Positions 21,036 to 30,008 of a DNA stretch of 31,830 nucleotides are shown here, piece by piece. This DNA comes from CAZEDU01 sp964511185 (lineage in GTDB: Bacteria > Myxococcota > Myxococcia > Myxococcales > Myxococcaceae). Every line of letters begins with the position of its first letter. Positions within the stretch are counted from its first letter, which is position 1. Under the pieces are notes generated by a model that was not told where the DNA came from, ran no database searches, and saw only the letters and a program-made list of their open reading frames with translations. A program made the translations under genes and the position numbers. The stretch covers positions 1 to 31,830 of the forward strand of contig CAZEDU010000056.1 of assembly GCA_964511185.1 (NCBI GenBank), written 5' to 3'.

Positions 21036-21767
21036 TTAGACGCCCAGGAACAGCCGCTTGCCGAAGTTCAGCGCCAGGTCGGCGTCGAAGATCTTCTGCG
21101 CGCTCGTCTCGATGTCGTACTCGACGCGCAGGTACTCGACCGTTCGCGCGTCCGTGTCGCAGATGACGAAGCACGCGCGGTTGTCGTAGTCGCGGGGCTG
21201 GCCCACCGAGCCGACCGAGATGATGTACTTGTAGCCGCGGCGGACGCCGAACTTCTGCGCGACCACGTCGTTCACCTCGCCGTTGCCGATCGCGAACGCC
21301 TTGCACAGGTGGCTGTGGCCGATGAAGGTCACCTCGGGCAGGTCGGCCACGAAGGGGATCAGCTCCCGGGCCTGCTCGAGCGCGAAGATGTACTCGTAGG
21401 CCTTCGGGTCGATGGGCGAGCCGTGCGAGAAGCCCACGTCGCCGATGCGGTACGTGTACGGGAGGCTCTTGAGCCACGCCAAGTTGTCGTCGCTGATGAC
21501 GCGCGCCGACCAGTCGAGCGCGTGGCGGGCGGCGTCGTAATAGAACGAGTAGTCCATGCGGCCGGCGACCGCCGCGTCGTGGTTGCCCAGGAGCGTGACC
21601 TCGGTGACCGAGCGCACGAGCTCGCAGCATGGGTTGGGGGAAGCGCCGTAGCCGACGATGTCGCCCAGCGAGACCACCCGATCGACCTTCTGTTGGTCCG
21701 CCGTCCGGAGCACCTCGGTGAGCGCCTCCACGTTCGAGTGGATGTCCGAGATGATGGCGATGCGCAT
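21036..21767 (-). CDS. Calcineurin-like metallophosphoesterase (YfcE/Ap4A-phosphatase-like)
   Basis: 243 residues from ATG 21767, with GGAG nine bases upstream. The metal-binding motifs are all present: SDIHSN (D8, H10), GDIVGYG (D36), GNHD (61-64), then GFSHGSP and GHSH. This is the small, single-domain bacterial phosphodiesterase type. The likely substrate is a small phosphodiester or diadenosine polyphosphate, but it cannot be fixed from sequence. It sits between the PilZ gene (30 nt) and the lipoprotein gene (43 nt). Confidence 0.87.
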   Translation of the reverse strand: MRIAIISDIHSNVEALTEVLRTADQQKVDRVVSLGDIVGYGASPNPCCELVRSVTEVTLLGNHDAAVAGRMDYSFYYDAARHALDWSARVISDDNLAWLKSLPYTYRIGDVGFSHGSPIDPKAYEYIFALEQARELIPFVADLPEVTFIGHSHLCKAFAIGNGEVNDVVAQKFGVRRGYKYIISVGSVGQPRDYDNRACFVICDTDARTVEYLRVEYDIETSAQKIFDADLALNFGKRLFLGV

Positions 21768-21797
21768 TTCAGATTGCTCCTAAACGAGCCTGCGAGC

Positions 21798-22169
21798 CTA
21801 CGAGTCGTGCTGCCGGCGAACGGGTCGCTCGTTCTGAATGATCTGCCGTATTTTGACGAGCTTGTCTTGGTCCATCTCCTGAAATCGCAGGCCCATTCCA
21901 GGTGGACCTTGCTCGTCGCCCGCGTGCGTCCAGACCACCTCCGCGCTCGTCTCCATCTCGAGCGCGGTGCCCAGACCAAAGCGCAGCCGGGCGCGCTCGC
22001 CGTGCGTCAGGGGGATGCTCGTCATCAAGAACATGCCGCCTTCGCTCAAGTTCGCGATTCGGGCGTACACCGTGACGTTCTCGCCTTCGCACCAGCAGCG
22101 CAGGCGGCACGGCACGCGCTCATGCTGGCGCTGCTCGGTCAGGCGAAGACCTTCGGTACGCGCCAGCAA
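21798..22169 (-). CDS. PilZ-domain c-di-GMP-binding protein
   Basis: 123 residues from TTG 22169. That start is supported by GGAGG six bases upstream. RQHER (R14-R18, RxxxR) and NLSEGG (N40xSxxG45) are the two PilZ c-di-GMP-binding motifs, followed by the usual beta-barrel strands (LRFGLG, AEVVWT, MGLRFQEM). A lone PilZ domain acts as an effector that changes partner binding on c-di-GMP. It starts the minus-strand series that includes psd and hisS; with the diguanylate cyclase at 12551 it shows c-di-GMP signalling in this organism. Confidence 0.87.
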   Translation of the reverse strand: MLARTEGLRLTEQRQHERVPCRLRCWCEGENVTVYARIANLSEGGMFLMTSIPLTHGERARLRFGLGTALEMETSAEVVWTHAGDEQGPPGMGLRFQEMDQDKLVKIRQIIQNERPVRRQHDS

Positions 22170-22365
22170 GGGTCACCTCCGGTGCGCGCCCGCCCCTTCC
22201 GCGCTGACAACCAGCTCGCAGATGCACGGTGAAGCGTAAGAGAGCGCCGATCGGCTTTTCAAGCCACGCCTCTGGAGCAGGCGGGTCGCGCACAAGTCGG
22301 CCGGTGTCGCACCCCCGCGCGCTTCGGGGTTGATTCGAAGGGGCGGAACGTGGTTCACCGCGCCC

Positions 22366-23327
22366 ATGCGCACTGTCGTCACCGGTTCGTTGGCCTACGA
22401 CTACATCATGAACTTTCCCGGGCACTTCAAGGACCACATCCTGCCCGAGAAGGTCCACATGCTCACCGTGAGCTTCCTGGTCGACTCCATGAAGCGCATG
22501 CGCGGCGGCGTGGCGGGCAACATCGCCTACTCGCTCGCGCTGCTCGGGGACCGGCCGCTGGTGGTCGCGAGCGCGGGCTCCGACTTCGGCGAGTACCGGA
22601 AGTGGATGAACGACGCCGNNNNNNNNNNGAAGAGGTGGCGCAGCAGTTCACCGCGTCCTGCTTCATCAACACCGACCAGTCGAACAACCAGATCGTCGCC
22701 TTCTACGCCGGCGCCATGGCGCGCGCGGCGCAGCTCACGCTCAAGGGGCGGGGGCTGACGCGCGAGGATCTGGTCATCATCTCGCCGACCGACCCGGAGT
22801 CGATGGCGCGCTCGACCGCCGAGTGCCGCGAGCTCGGCGTGCCCTACATCTTCGACCCCGGCAAGCAGACCCCCCGGCTCGACAAGGAGCAGATCCTGAC
22901 CGGGCTCGACGGCGCGGCGGTGCTCATCGGCAATGACTACGAGCTGGCGATGATGGCGCAGAAGACGGGCAAGACCGAAGCGCAGCTCATCCAGTCGGCC
23001 CCTCTCTCGGTCGTGACGCGGGGCGAGAAGGGGTCGACCCTCCACCTCCGCGCGGAGGGTCGCTCCATCGACATTCCGGTCGCGCCGATCCGGGAGCTGG
23101 TCGATCCGACCGGCGCTGGCGACGCGTACCTGGCCGGCATCGCCTTCGGCTTGTCTCGCAAGTTCCCCTACCCGGTCGTCGGGCGCATCGCCGCGCTCGC
23201 CGCGGCGTACGCGGTCGAGCACAAGGGCTGCCAGGAGCACCGCTACACCCGCGCCGAGTTCGCGCGGCGCTACGCGGAGGCCTTCGGCCACGCGCCCGAG
23301 ATCGAGGCGTTCGCCAAGGCGGCCTAA
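22366..23327 (+). CDS. PfkB-family carbohydrate/adenosine kinase (interrupted by a sequence gap)
   Basis: Begins at ATG 22366 with VVTGSLAYDYI and GGVAGNIAYSLALLG (the PfkB N-terminal Gly-rich motif), and ends at TAA 23325-23327. DPTGAGDAYLAGI is the PfkB signature with the catalytic Asp. The region FTASCFINTDQSNNQ resembles the adenosine kinase-like branch, so a nucleoside or sugar is the likely substrate. Ten N at 22619-22628 stand where a few residues (roughly eight by family comparison) are missing; the flanks do not join in frame with ten bases. The gene is divergent from the PilZ gene (196 nt between them) and convergent with mlaD (11 nt). Confidence 0.85.
22619..22628. other. Assembly gap inside the PfkB-family gene
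   Basis: Ten N between WMNDA and EEVAQQFTAS. A true gap length of 3n+2 bases would restore the frame if the flanks are correct. Confidence 0.9.
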
Positions 23328-23338
23328 GCCGCAGGCGG

Positions 23339-24855
23339 TCAGGGCGTGGGCGCGACCGACAGGAGCGCCTTCAAGTCCTCGTCGGTGAAGAAGAGCCCGC
23401 CGCCGAAGAACAGGTCGCGGCCGACCAGCAGCCGGTTGGTGCCGACCTGGCGCACCTGGCTGTTCAAGATGTCGTCGACGCCGCCGTTGACGAACAGATG
23501 GTTCAGGAACGCCACGCGCACCGCGGCGCGCACCCGCGGGTAGCGCAGCTCCGACACCGCCCAATCGAACGCGTCGAGCTTCACCGTCAGGTTGTCCTGC
23601 AGGAAGTTGAAGTCGGCGCCCACGCCGCCGCTCGACTCGATGATGCCGAAGCGCAGCGTCGCGAAGTAGTAGCGTTTGGCGAACTGCGCCGAGAACTTGA
23701 ACGCGTCTTTGGTCACCCGCTGCACCTGGGTGACCGGCTCCCCGGTGCCGGGCGGGTTGGACTGCACGACCTGGGTCTCGATCACGCCGCGCGGGTCGTC
23801 GATCACCTCGAGCAGGTAGTACTTGTCCGGCTTGGGGATGAGGCGGACGCCGAGCGTGTTCTTCGCCTGGCCTTGGGCGATGAGGTAGTCGGTGCGAATC
23901 GCCACCTCGGCCTGCAGCGACGTGAGGCGCGTGGCGTAGTCGGACAGGTCTTCGATCGACTCGGAGATCTTCTGCCCGAGCCGCTCGTCGGCGAGCAGCG
24001 TGCCGACGGCGCCCTCGCCGTTCTTCACCTTGGTGGTGACCTCCTCGAGGTTCTGCAGCGTGGTGTCGAGCCGGCTCAGCGTCTGCTTGAGGCTCGCCAC
24101 GCCTTCCTTCAGGTCGCCTTCCCCGCTGCCGACGATCTTCTTCACCGTCGCCAGCACGTCGCGGGTGTCGCGGGTGATGACGTCGATGTTCTCGACGATG
24201 CTGCGAATGCTCTCCTGCTGATCGCGCGTGATGCCGCGTACGTCGCTCGAGACGCCCTCGAAGTTCCGCAGGATCGACTCGAGCTTGCCGGAGCTCTCGC
24301 GGACCGTGGTCTCGACGGTCTGCGAGAGCTGGATCAGGTTGGTGACGATCTCCTTGAGCGAGCCCGCGCCCTGCTCGCCGCCGAGCACCTCCCGCAGCGA
24401 CGACGTCACCTGCTGGATGTCGCCGGTGATCTGGGAGAGCGAGGCGAAGATGGCCTCCATGCCCTGCGTGTCGATCACGCGCTTGATCTGCCCGCCCTCG
24501 GGCATCAGCTCGGCGTTCGGCGAGCCCGGGTAAAGATCCAGCAGGTAGTCGCCGAGCAGCGACTCCGAGCGCTTGGTGAGCGACGCGTCCTCGCGCAGCC
24601 CCACGTCGCGGCGAATGCGCAGGCGCACCTTGGCGCGAGTGCCTTCGAGGACGATCTCGCTGACGTCTCCAACGGGGATGCCGGCGATCTGCACGCGGCT
24701 CTTGGGCCCCAGGCCCGAGGNNNNNNNNNNAAGACGGTGATCGCCTCGCGATCCGACAGCCCGCCCTTCTTCACGAAGGTGAGGAAGATGAAGAGGAACG
24801 CGCCCGACGCGAGGACCAAGAGGCCCACCCGGAACGGCGTCAGCAGCTTCTTCAA
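23339..24855 (-). CDS. mlaD: MCE/MlaD-family protein with long coiled coil and beta-rich C-terminal domain (interrupted by a gap)
   Basis: Starts at TTG 24855 with a single N-terminal membrane segment (VGLLVLASGAFLFIFLTF). After ten N at 24721-24730 the MCE domain appears (VQIAGIPVGDV, then SLLGDYLLDLYPGS). Residues about 130-330 are a long alpha-helical, Asp/Glu/Ser-rich region (SSGKLESILRNFEGV, NVDVI-like heptads). The last 180 or so residues look like beta strands: YYLLEVIDDPRG, YYFATLRFGIIESSGG, RAAVRVAFLNHLFVNGG. MCE proteins form lipid-conducting rings or tubes with the MlaEF transporter. The C-terminal beta-rich part suggests a channel or outer-membrane-facing end. About 500 residues is far longer than E. 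coli MlaD (183). Confidence 0.82.
24721..24730. other. Assembly gap inside mlaD
   Basis: Ten N between ITVF and SGLGPKSRV. The family suggests only a few residues are missing. Confidence 0.9.
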
Positions 24856-24926
24856 AGTGCTCGGGCTCCCAAGGTGCGGCCGACCCTCGGGTTTTGACTC
24901 TACCCGGTGCCGGCGCGAGCGCTAGC

Positions 24927-24970
24927 GCAAAAAACAAGAAGCGGGCCGGCGTTGTGAGGCGCCGACCCGC
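24927..24970 (-). terminator. Rho-independent terminator after the PGRP lipoprotein gene
   Basis: On the minus strand GCGGGTCGGCG pairs with CGCCGGCCCGC (11 bp, one T-G pair) around an 8-base loop, followed by TTCTTGTTTTTTG. It lies 26 nt after the stop of the amidase gene and about 70 nt before mlaD, so mlaD needs its own promoter. Confidence 0.85.
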
Positions 24971-24996
24971 TCCCGAACCATGGTGTGGGGTGTTGC

Positions 24997-26761
24997 CTAG
25001 GGCAGAGAGACGCTGCCCCAGGTGGTTGTTCCGTTCGCCAGCGTGCGCTGCACGCTGTTGGTGCCGATGCCGACCTTGCTCGCCGTGATGACGAAGGTGG
25101 CGGGCGGGAGCTGGGTGAACGTGTACACGCCGCCGGCGTCGGCGGTGGCGGTGCGGCCGTCACTCAGGGTGACCGTGGCGCCCGCGATGCGGTTGGCGGT
25201 GTTGCTGCCGCGGTAAATGACGCCCGTCAGGGTCGCGTTGCCGGTGGGCAAGGTGGCCGAGGGCTCGAGCGCGAAGCTCAGGTCGAGCACGCCGGCGTCG
25301 ACCACGATGTCCTGCGTGTACGGGGTGAAGCCCGAGGCAGACACCGACAGGCGGTGCGTGCCGGCGGGCACCGCGGGCAGCTCGAAGTCGCCGAACTCGG
25401 AGGTGACCGCGCTCTTGCCCGCGACGTCGACCTTCGCGCCCGGCACCGAGAGGAGCGGGTTGCTGGCGTGGTAGGCGCGGCCGCGGAGGACGCCGACGGT
25501 CAGGTTGGTGAGGCTCAGCTTCACCGTGGCCCCGTTGAGCGTGGCGTTCACCGTGGCGGTCTGCGGCGCGTAGCCGGCCGCGCTCGCCGTGACCGTCACC
25601 GAGCCAATCGCGACGCTCGGGATCGAGAAGCTGCCGGTCGCGTCGCTGATGGCGGTCTTGTCACCGACCTGGACGGTCGCGCCGGCGATGGGGCCGGCGA
25701 GGAGGTCGGCGGTCACCACTTTACCGGTCAGGGTCACGCTGCTCACGCCCGACTTGGCGCGCGCGATGATGGTCGGGATCTGCGCCGCGAGCGCGTTCCC
25801 CGGGCACGACGAGTTGTTGTACCAGAAGCGGTGTCCCTTGAGGGTCGAGGTGCTGAGCGTGACGCCGTAGGTCTTCGCCATCGCGCCGAACAGCCGCGCC
25901 GCCGAGTTGATCATCGCCTCGGGCGCCGCCGTGGTGCCGTACGAGCCGAGGAACGAGATCGCCACGTTGCCGGTGTTCTGCGAGTAGACGTGCGCGCCGA
26001 TGTACGAGACGCCGCGCCCTTCCCAGAGGCGACCGTCGCGCGAGACGAGGAACTGGTAGCCGATGTCGCACCAGCCGTTGTTCTTGCGGTGGTACGCCTG
26101 GATCTGCCGCAGGCGCGCCTCGGGCGAGAGCGAGTCGGACGACGGCGTGTCGGTGTGGTGCACGGCGAAGCGGTACGGGGTGTGGCGCGAGCTGCAGGTG
26201 ACCGGCCCGCCGCCCCAGGCCGAGCGGGCGTTGACCGTGACGCCGCTGACGACCAGCGCCGACTTGAGGCTCTGCGTCTCATTGGTCATCACGTCGTCGC
26301 CTTCGAGCGACTCCTGGACGGGATCCTGCGCCTCGGCAGCCGGCATGCCGCGCATCAGCTCGACGCGCAGGTAGTTCNNNNNNNNNNNNNGGCAGCACCA
26401 CGCCGCCCGCGCGCAACCGGAAGTACCGCGAGGTGCCCGGGGCGCGGATCTCACCGATGGTGCTGACGACGTTCTCGCGCTCGACGTGGTGAATCGTCGC
26501 GGGCATGAACTCCGACCAGGTGCGGCCATCGGCGCTGACGGAGAACTCGACGTTGGTGTCGAGGAGCGCGTCGAAGACCAGGCCGAGCCGGTCGAAGTCC
26601 TCGTCCATCTCGTGAACGGGCGAGTGGAGCAGCTCCGAGCGAAGCGCTTCGCCCTCGAATATGATGGTGTGGCCGTGATCGTCCGCGTCGACCAGCGAGG
26701 CGGTCGCCGAGCCGCATGCGGCAGCGGTCAGGGAGACCAAGATCAGGGCGGCAACACGCAT
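24997..26761 (-). CDS. Lipoprotein PGRP-type N-acetylmuramoyl-L-alanine amidase with three carboxypeptidase-regulatory-like repeats (gap inside)
   Basis: Starts at ATG 26761 with GAGGAG seven bases upstream. The signal MRVAALILVSLTAAAC gives a lipobox ending at Cys16. The N-terminal 124 residues before the gap are beta-rich, with FRLRAGG resembling a galactose-binding/discoidin-like edge. After thirteen N (26378-26390) comes a PGRP/Amidase_2 domain: FAVHHTDT (zinc His), GYQFLVSRDGRLWEGRG, and GHRFWYNNSSCPGN (zinc His and Cys), so zinc ligands are kept. Three repeats follow, each like CarboxypepD_reg/beta-sandwich (GPIAGATVQVGDKT, SVPGAKVDVAGKS, RIAGATVTLSDGR). It likely cleaves or binds peptidoglycan at the outer-membrane face. 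It has its own terminator. Confidence 0.83.
26378..26390. other. Assembly gap inside the PGRP gene
   Basis: Thirteen N. If the flanks are right the true size is a multiple of three; thirteen is not. Confidence 0.85.
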
Positions 26762-27077
26762 CGGGCACTCCTCGGCAGAAAGCAGAGAGCGCCCTAGAGC
26801 CAACGTCGTGCCAACCGGCACGACGGTCGCTAACCGGCTTTAATCGCTGGGTGTTTTGGATAGCGCCGCAAAGCAGCTTTACTGAATTCGCCGTTGCGCG
26901 TTGGCGAAAGATCAAACAGGCACTGTCTTAACGCGCGACGTCACGACCGGGTGACAGTCCGCTCTGCAGAAAAGTCAGTGTGGATACAGCGGCTTGAACG
27001 TCCCCCGCCGTGGTTGGAAGGACGTTCACCCACATTATCGACGGACCCCACGACGAGTTGCGTCGACAGCTGAATTT
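26762..27077. other. Non-coding gap of 316 nt between the PGRP gene and mlaF
   Basis: No gene that I can support. It is visibly less GC-rich than its surroundings (for example 26840-26900, with TTTAATCG and GTGTTTTGGATAG). It must hold the PGRP promoter, but I see no convincing -35/-10 pair. A hairpin is at 26804-26825. No T-rich terminator for mlaF was found. Confidence 0.6.
26804..26825. repeat. 9-bp hairpin upstream of the PGRP gene
   Basis: CGTCGTGCC-AACC-GGCACGACG is a perfect 9-bp inverted repeat with a 4-base loop, 42 nt upstream of the PGRP start. There is no T-run on either side. It may be an operator or a leader hairpin. Confidence 0.5.
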
Positions 27078-27851
27078 CTAGTTCTTCCCGAACCAAGTCT
27101 GCAGGAAGACCTTCACCTGCGGGTGACGCGAGTGGCGGAGCTTCTCGGGCGGGCCCTGGTCGACGATCGATCCAGCGAACAAGAAGGCGATGTTGTCGGC
27201 GACCTTGAAGGCGGACGCGATGTCGTGGCTGATGACGACCGAGGTGACGCCGAGCTCTTTCTTCGCCTCCAAAATCATCTCGTCGACGTAGTCGGTGGTG
27301 ATCGGATCGAGGCCGGTGGTCGGCTCGTCGTAGAGGACGATCTTCGGGTCGAGCACGATGGCGCGGGCGAGGCCGACGCGCTTGCGCATGCCGCCCGAGA
27401 GATCGGCCGGGTACTTGTCCTCCACGTTCTTGAGCCCGACGATCGCCAGCTTCTTGCGGACGATCTCTCGAATCTGCTCTTCGGGCATCGAGGCGTGCTC
27501 GCGCAGCGGGAAAGAGACGTTCTCGTAGACCGTCATCGAGTCGAAGAGCGCGGCCGCCTGAAACACCATGCCGAACTTGCGGCGCACCCGCTCGAGGTCC
27601 TCCTCGCCGAGCGGCACGATGTCCTCGCCGTCGACGATCACCTGGCCGCGATCGGGCTTGAGCAGGCCGATCATGTGCTTCATCAGCACGGTCTTGCCGC
27701 TGCCCGAGCCGCCGAGGATCACGCAGGTGCTGCCTTCGGGGATGACGAGGTCGATTCCGGCCAGCACCTTGTTGTCGCCGAACGACTTGTGCAGCCCGAT
27801 GACCTCGATCATCGGCGCGCGGACGTCAGGCTGGGTCGTCCCGTCGCTCAT
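27078..27851 (-). CDS. mlaF: Mla-type ABC transporter ATP-binding protein
   Basis: 257 residues from ATG 27851, which overlaps the mlaE stop by one base (TGATG). GGSGSGKT (47-54) is Walker A, Q98 the Q-loop, LSGGMRKR (151-158) the signature and IVLYDEP (171-177) Walker B, with VVISHD the H-loop. The high similarity to MlaF/Ttg2A-type ATPases and the partner MlaE show an Mla lipid transporter at the inner membrane. Its MCE partner mlaD is not adjacent: the PGRP gene and 316 nt of non-coding DNA lie between. Confidence 0.95.
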   Translation of the reverse strand: MSDGTTQPDVRAPMIEVIGLHKSFGDNKVLAGIDLVIPEGSTCVILGGSGSGKTVLMKHMIGLLKPDRGQVIVDGEDIVPLGEEDLERVRRKFGMVFQAAALFDSMTVYENVSFPLREHASMPEEQIREIVRKKLAIVGLKNVEDKYPADLSGGMRKRVGLARAIVLDPKIVLYDEPTTGLDPITTDYVDEMILEAKKELGVTSVVISHDIASAFKVADNIAFLFAGSIVDQGPPEKLRHSRHPQVKVFLQTWFGKN

Positions 27852-28669
27852 CAGTGCAGAACGACCCCGACCAGGTAGTCGAGGACGAAGATCGCGAGCG
27901 CGGAGGAGACCATCGCCTGCGTGGTGGCCTGCCCTACGCCCTTGGCGCCGCCGCTGGCGTGGTAGCCCTTGTAGCAAGCGATGAGCGTCACGGTGAGGCC
28001 GAAGACGGCGCCCTTGATCAGCCCTTCGAAGATGTCCTCGGGATCCAGCCACTGCTGCGTGCGCGCGCGGAAGGTGCCGGCCGAGATGCCCTTCACCACC
28101 ACCGACACGAAGTAGCCGCCGAAGATGCCGGCGGTGTCGAAGACCATCACCAGCACCGGGACCATGATCAGCCCGGCGAGCACGCGCGGCACGAGCAGGT
28201 ACTGAATCGGGTTGACGGCCATCGTCTCCAGCGCGTCGACCTGCTCGGTGACGCGCATGGTGCCGAGCTCGGTGCACATGGCGCTGCCGGCGCGCATGGT
28301 CACCATGAGCGCGGTGAAGACCGGCGCGAGCTCGCGGGTGATGGTGAGCGCCACCGTCGGGCCCACCAGGCTCTCGGCGTCGAACAGCTCGAAGGCGCGC
28401 GACGACTGGTGCGCGAACACCATGCCGGTGAAGACGCCGGTCAAGGCGACGATGAAGATCGACCCCACGCCGACGAAGTCGAGCTGCGCGAGCATGTTCG
28501 CCACGCGGTAGCGGGGGCGCACCGCCCAGCGGGCCACCTGGACGCCGAGCGAGGCGACGCCGCCGATGTCGGTCACGGCGTCGACGACCGTCTTGCCGAG
28601 CCCGCTGACGGCGTCGTGCAGCACGTTGGTCTCGGTGGGCTGGGCGCCGGGCTTCACTTCATCCGCCAT
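27851..28669 (-). CDS. mlaE: Mla-type ABC transporter permease
   Basis: 272 residues from ATG 28669. It has the MlaE (permease) pattern: an N-terminal amphipathic region, then several membrane segments (about VGVGSIFIVALTGVFTGMVFA, LAGLIMVPVLVMVFDTAGIF, VFGLTVTLIACYKGY, LAIFVLDYLVGVVL) and the conserved RELAPVFTALMV, GTMRVTEQVDALETM. It forms the inner-membrane channel with MlaF and MlaD and moves phospholipid. The N-terminal 45 residues extend beyond the E. coli protein. It starts 24 nt after alr on the same strand. Confidence 0.95.
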   Translation of the reverse strand: MADEVKPGAQPTETNVLHDAVSGLGKTVVDAVTDIGGVASLGVQVARWAVRPRYRVANMLAQLDFVGVGSIFIVALTGVFTGMVFAHQSSRAFELFDAESLVGPTVALTITRELAPVFTALMVTMRAGSAMCTELGTMRVTEQVDALETMAVNPIQYLLVPRVLAGLIMVPVLVMVFDTAGIFGGYFVSVVVKGISAGTFRARTQQWLDPEDIFEGLIKGAVFGLTVTLIACYKGYHASGGAKGVGQATTQAMVSSALAIFVLDYLVGVVLH

Positions 28670-28693
28670 ACGCGCCGAGAAGATGGCACGGTT

Positions 28694-29854
28694 CTAACCG
28701 CTTCGCACCACCCGAGGAACGCGCGCGCCAACGCCGCAGAGTACCTCGTAGTGGATGGTGTTGCTCCAGCCCGCGAGCGCTTCGGCGGGGAGCTCGTCGC
28801 CGCCTTGCGGCCCGAGCAGCACGACCTCGTCGCTCATCGCCACGCCGGGGACGTCGGTCACGTCGACCATGCACATGTCCATGCAGACGCGGCCGACGAC
28901 CGGCGCGCGGCGGCCCCGCACCAGCACCTGCGCCTTGTTGCCGTATTGCCGGCTGTACCCGTCGGCGTAGCCCACCGGCAGCGTCGCGATGAGCGACTTG
29001 CGGGGCGCGGTCCAGGTGTGGCCGTACGAGATGGGCGTGCCGGCTTCCACCTCCTTGAGGTGCACGATGCCGGTCTTCCAGGACAGCACGGGCCGCAGCG
29101 CCGCCAGGCTCGCCAGCCGCGGCGCCGCGGCGAGCCCATAGAGCGCGATGCCGGGACGGACCAGGTTGAGCTCCAGGCCGTCGCGCACCTCGGGCAGGTC
29201 GACCACGCCGGCGGAGTTGGACAAGTGCCGCCACTTCGGGTCGACGCCCCGGCCGCGCATCAGGGTGAGCGCGCGCTTGTAGCGGGCGATCTGCTCGTGC
29301 GTGACGGCGGCGTCGGCGAGATCCGCGTTCGCGAAGTGCGACAGCAAGCCTTCGATCTGCACGCGCGGGTGGCGCGCGGCCTGGTCGAGGAAGTCGGGCA
29401 GCTCCTCGAGCCGAACGCCGAGCCGGCCCATCCCGGTGTCGACCTTCAAGTGCGCGTTGATCGGCCGCTGGCGCGCCTCGGCGGCGCGGCTCAGCCCGCT
29501 CAAGTGCTCGGGCCGGAAGATGGTGGGCCGCAGCTGATACTCGACCATCAGGTCGTAGCCGCCTTCGTACGATCCCCCCAGCACGAGAATCGGCGCGTTG
29601 ACGCCGGCGTTGCGCAGCTCGATGCCTTCTTCGACCAGCGCGACGCCGAGCATCGGCACGCCCGCGCGCTCGAGCGTGCGCGCGATGGGCGCCGCGCCGT
29701 GGCCGTAGGCGTTGGCCTTCACCACCGCGAGGATCTGCGCGGCGCCGACGAGCTTCTGCACCTCGCTCAGGTTGTGGCGAAGCGCGGCGAGGTCGATCTC
29801 CGCCCGCGTGGGCCGAATGTGATGATCGAGCGCGCGTCGGCGGTAGTGGTCCAT
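28694..29854 (-). CDS. alr: Alanine racemase
   Basis: 386 residues if started at ATG 29854; in-frame ATG 29881 would add nine residues, and neither has a strong ribosome site. K46 in VVKANAYGHG is the PLP lysine and Y277 in SYGHTW the second catalytic base. MCMVDVTD and DEVVLLG follow as usual for the C-terminal domain. It interconverts L- and D-Ala for peptidoglycan. It heads the alr-mlaE-mlaF run, with the divergent zinc-ribbon gene 154 nt away. Confidence 0.95.
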   Translation of the reverse strand: MDHYRRRALDHHIRPTRAEIDLAALRHNLSEVQKLVGAAQILAVVKANAYGHGAAPIARTLERAGVPMLGVALVEEGIELRNAGVNAPILVLGGSYEGGYDLMVEYQLRPTIFRPEHLSGLSRAAEARQRPINAHLKVDTGMGRLGVRLEELPDFLDQAARHPRVQIEGLLSHFANADLADAAVTHEQIARYKRALTLMRGRGVDPKWRHLSNSAGVVDLPEVRDGLELNLVRPGIALYGLAAAPRLASLAALRPVLSWKTGIVHLKEVEAGTPISYGHTWTAPRKSLIATLPVGYADGYSRQYGNKAQVLVRGRRAPVVGRVCMDMCMVDVTDVPGVAMSDEVVLLGPQGGDELPAEALAGWSNTIHYEVLCGVGARVPRVVRSG

Positions 29855-30008
29855 GCTCGTGGTGTGGCCTCGGGGCCGCATCGCGGCAAAACGCCGCGTA
29901 CTGATGTCCGCAGATCGAGTCAAGTTGTGCTTCCTCCGGTCGCGCGCGGGTGTAAGTTCCGGCGGTCGCCTCGAGCCCATTCACACGAAGGGCCAGCGAC
30001 GCTCGAAC

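Noticed and set aside
22170..22365. A small gene or RNA in the divergent space between PilZ and the PfkB-family gene.
   Set aside because: No ORF with ribosome site or conserved RNA fold could be supported; only weak short complementarities such as CTTCG/CGAAG are present.
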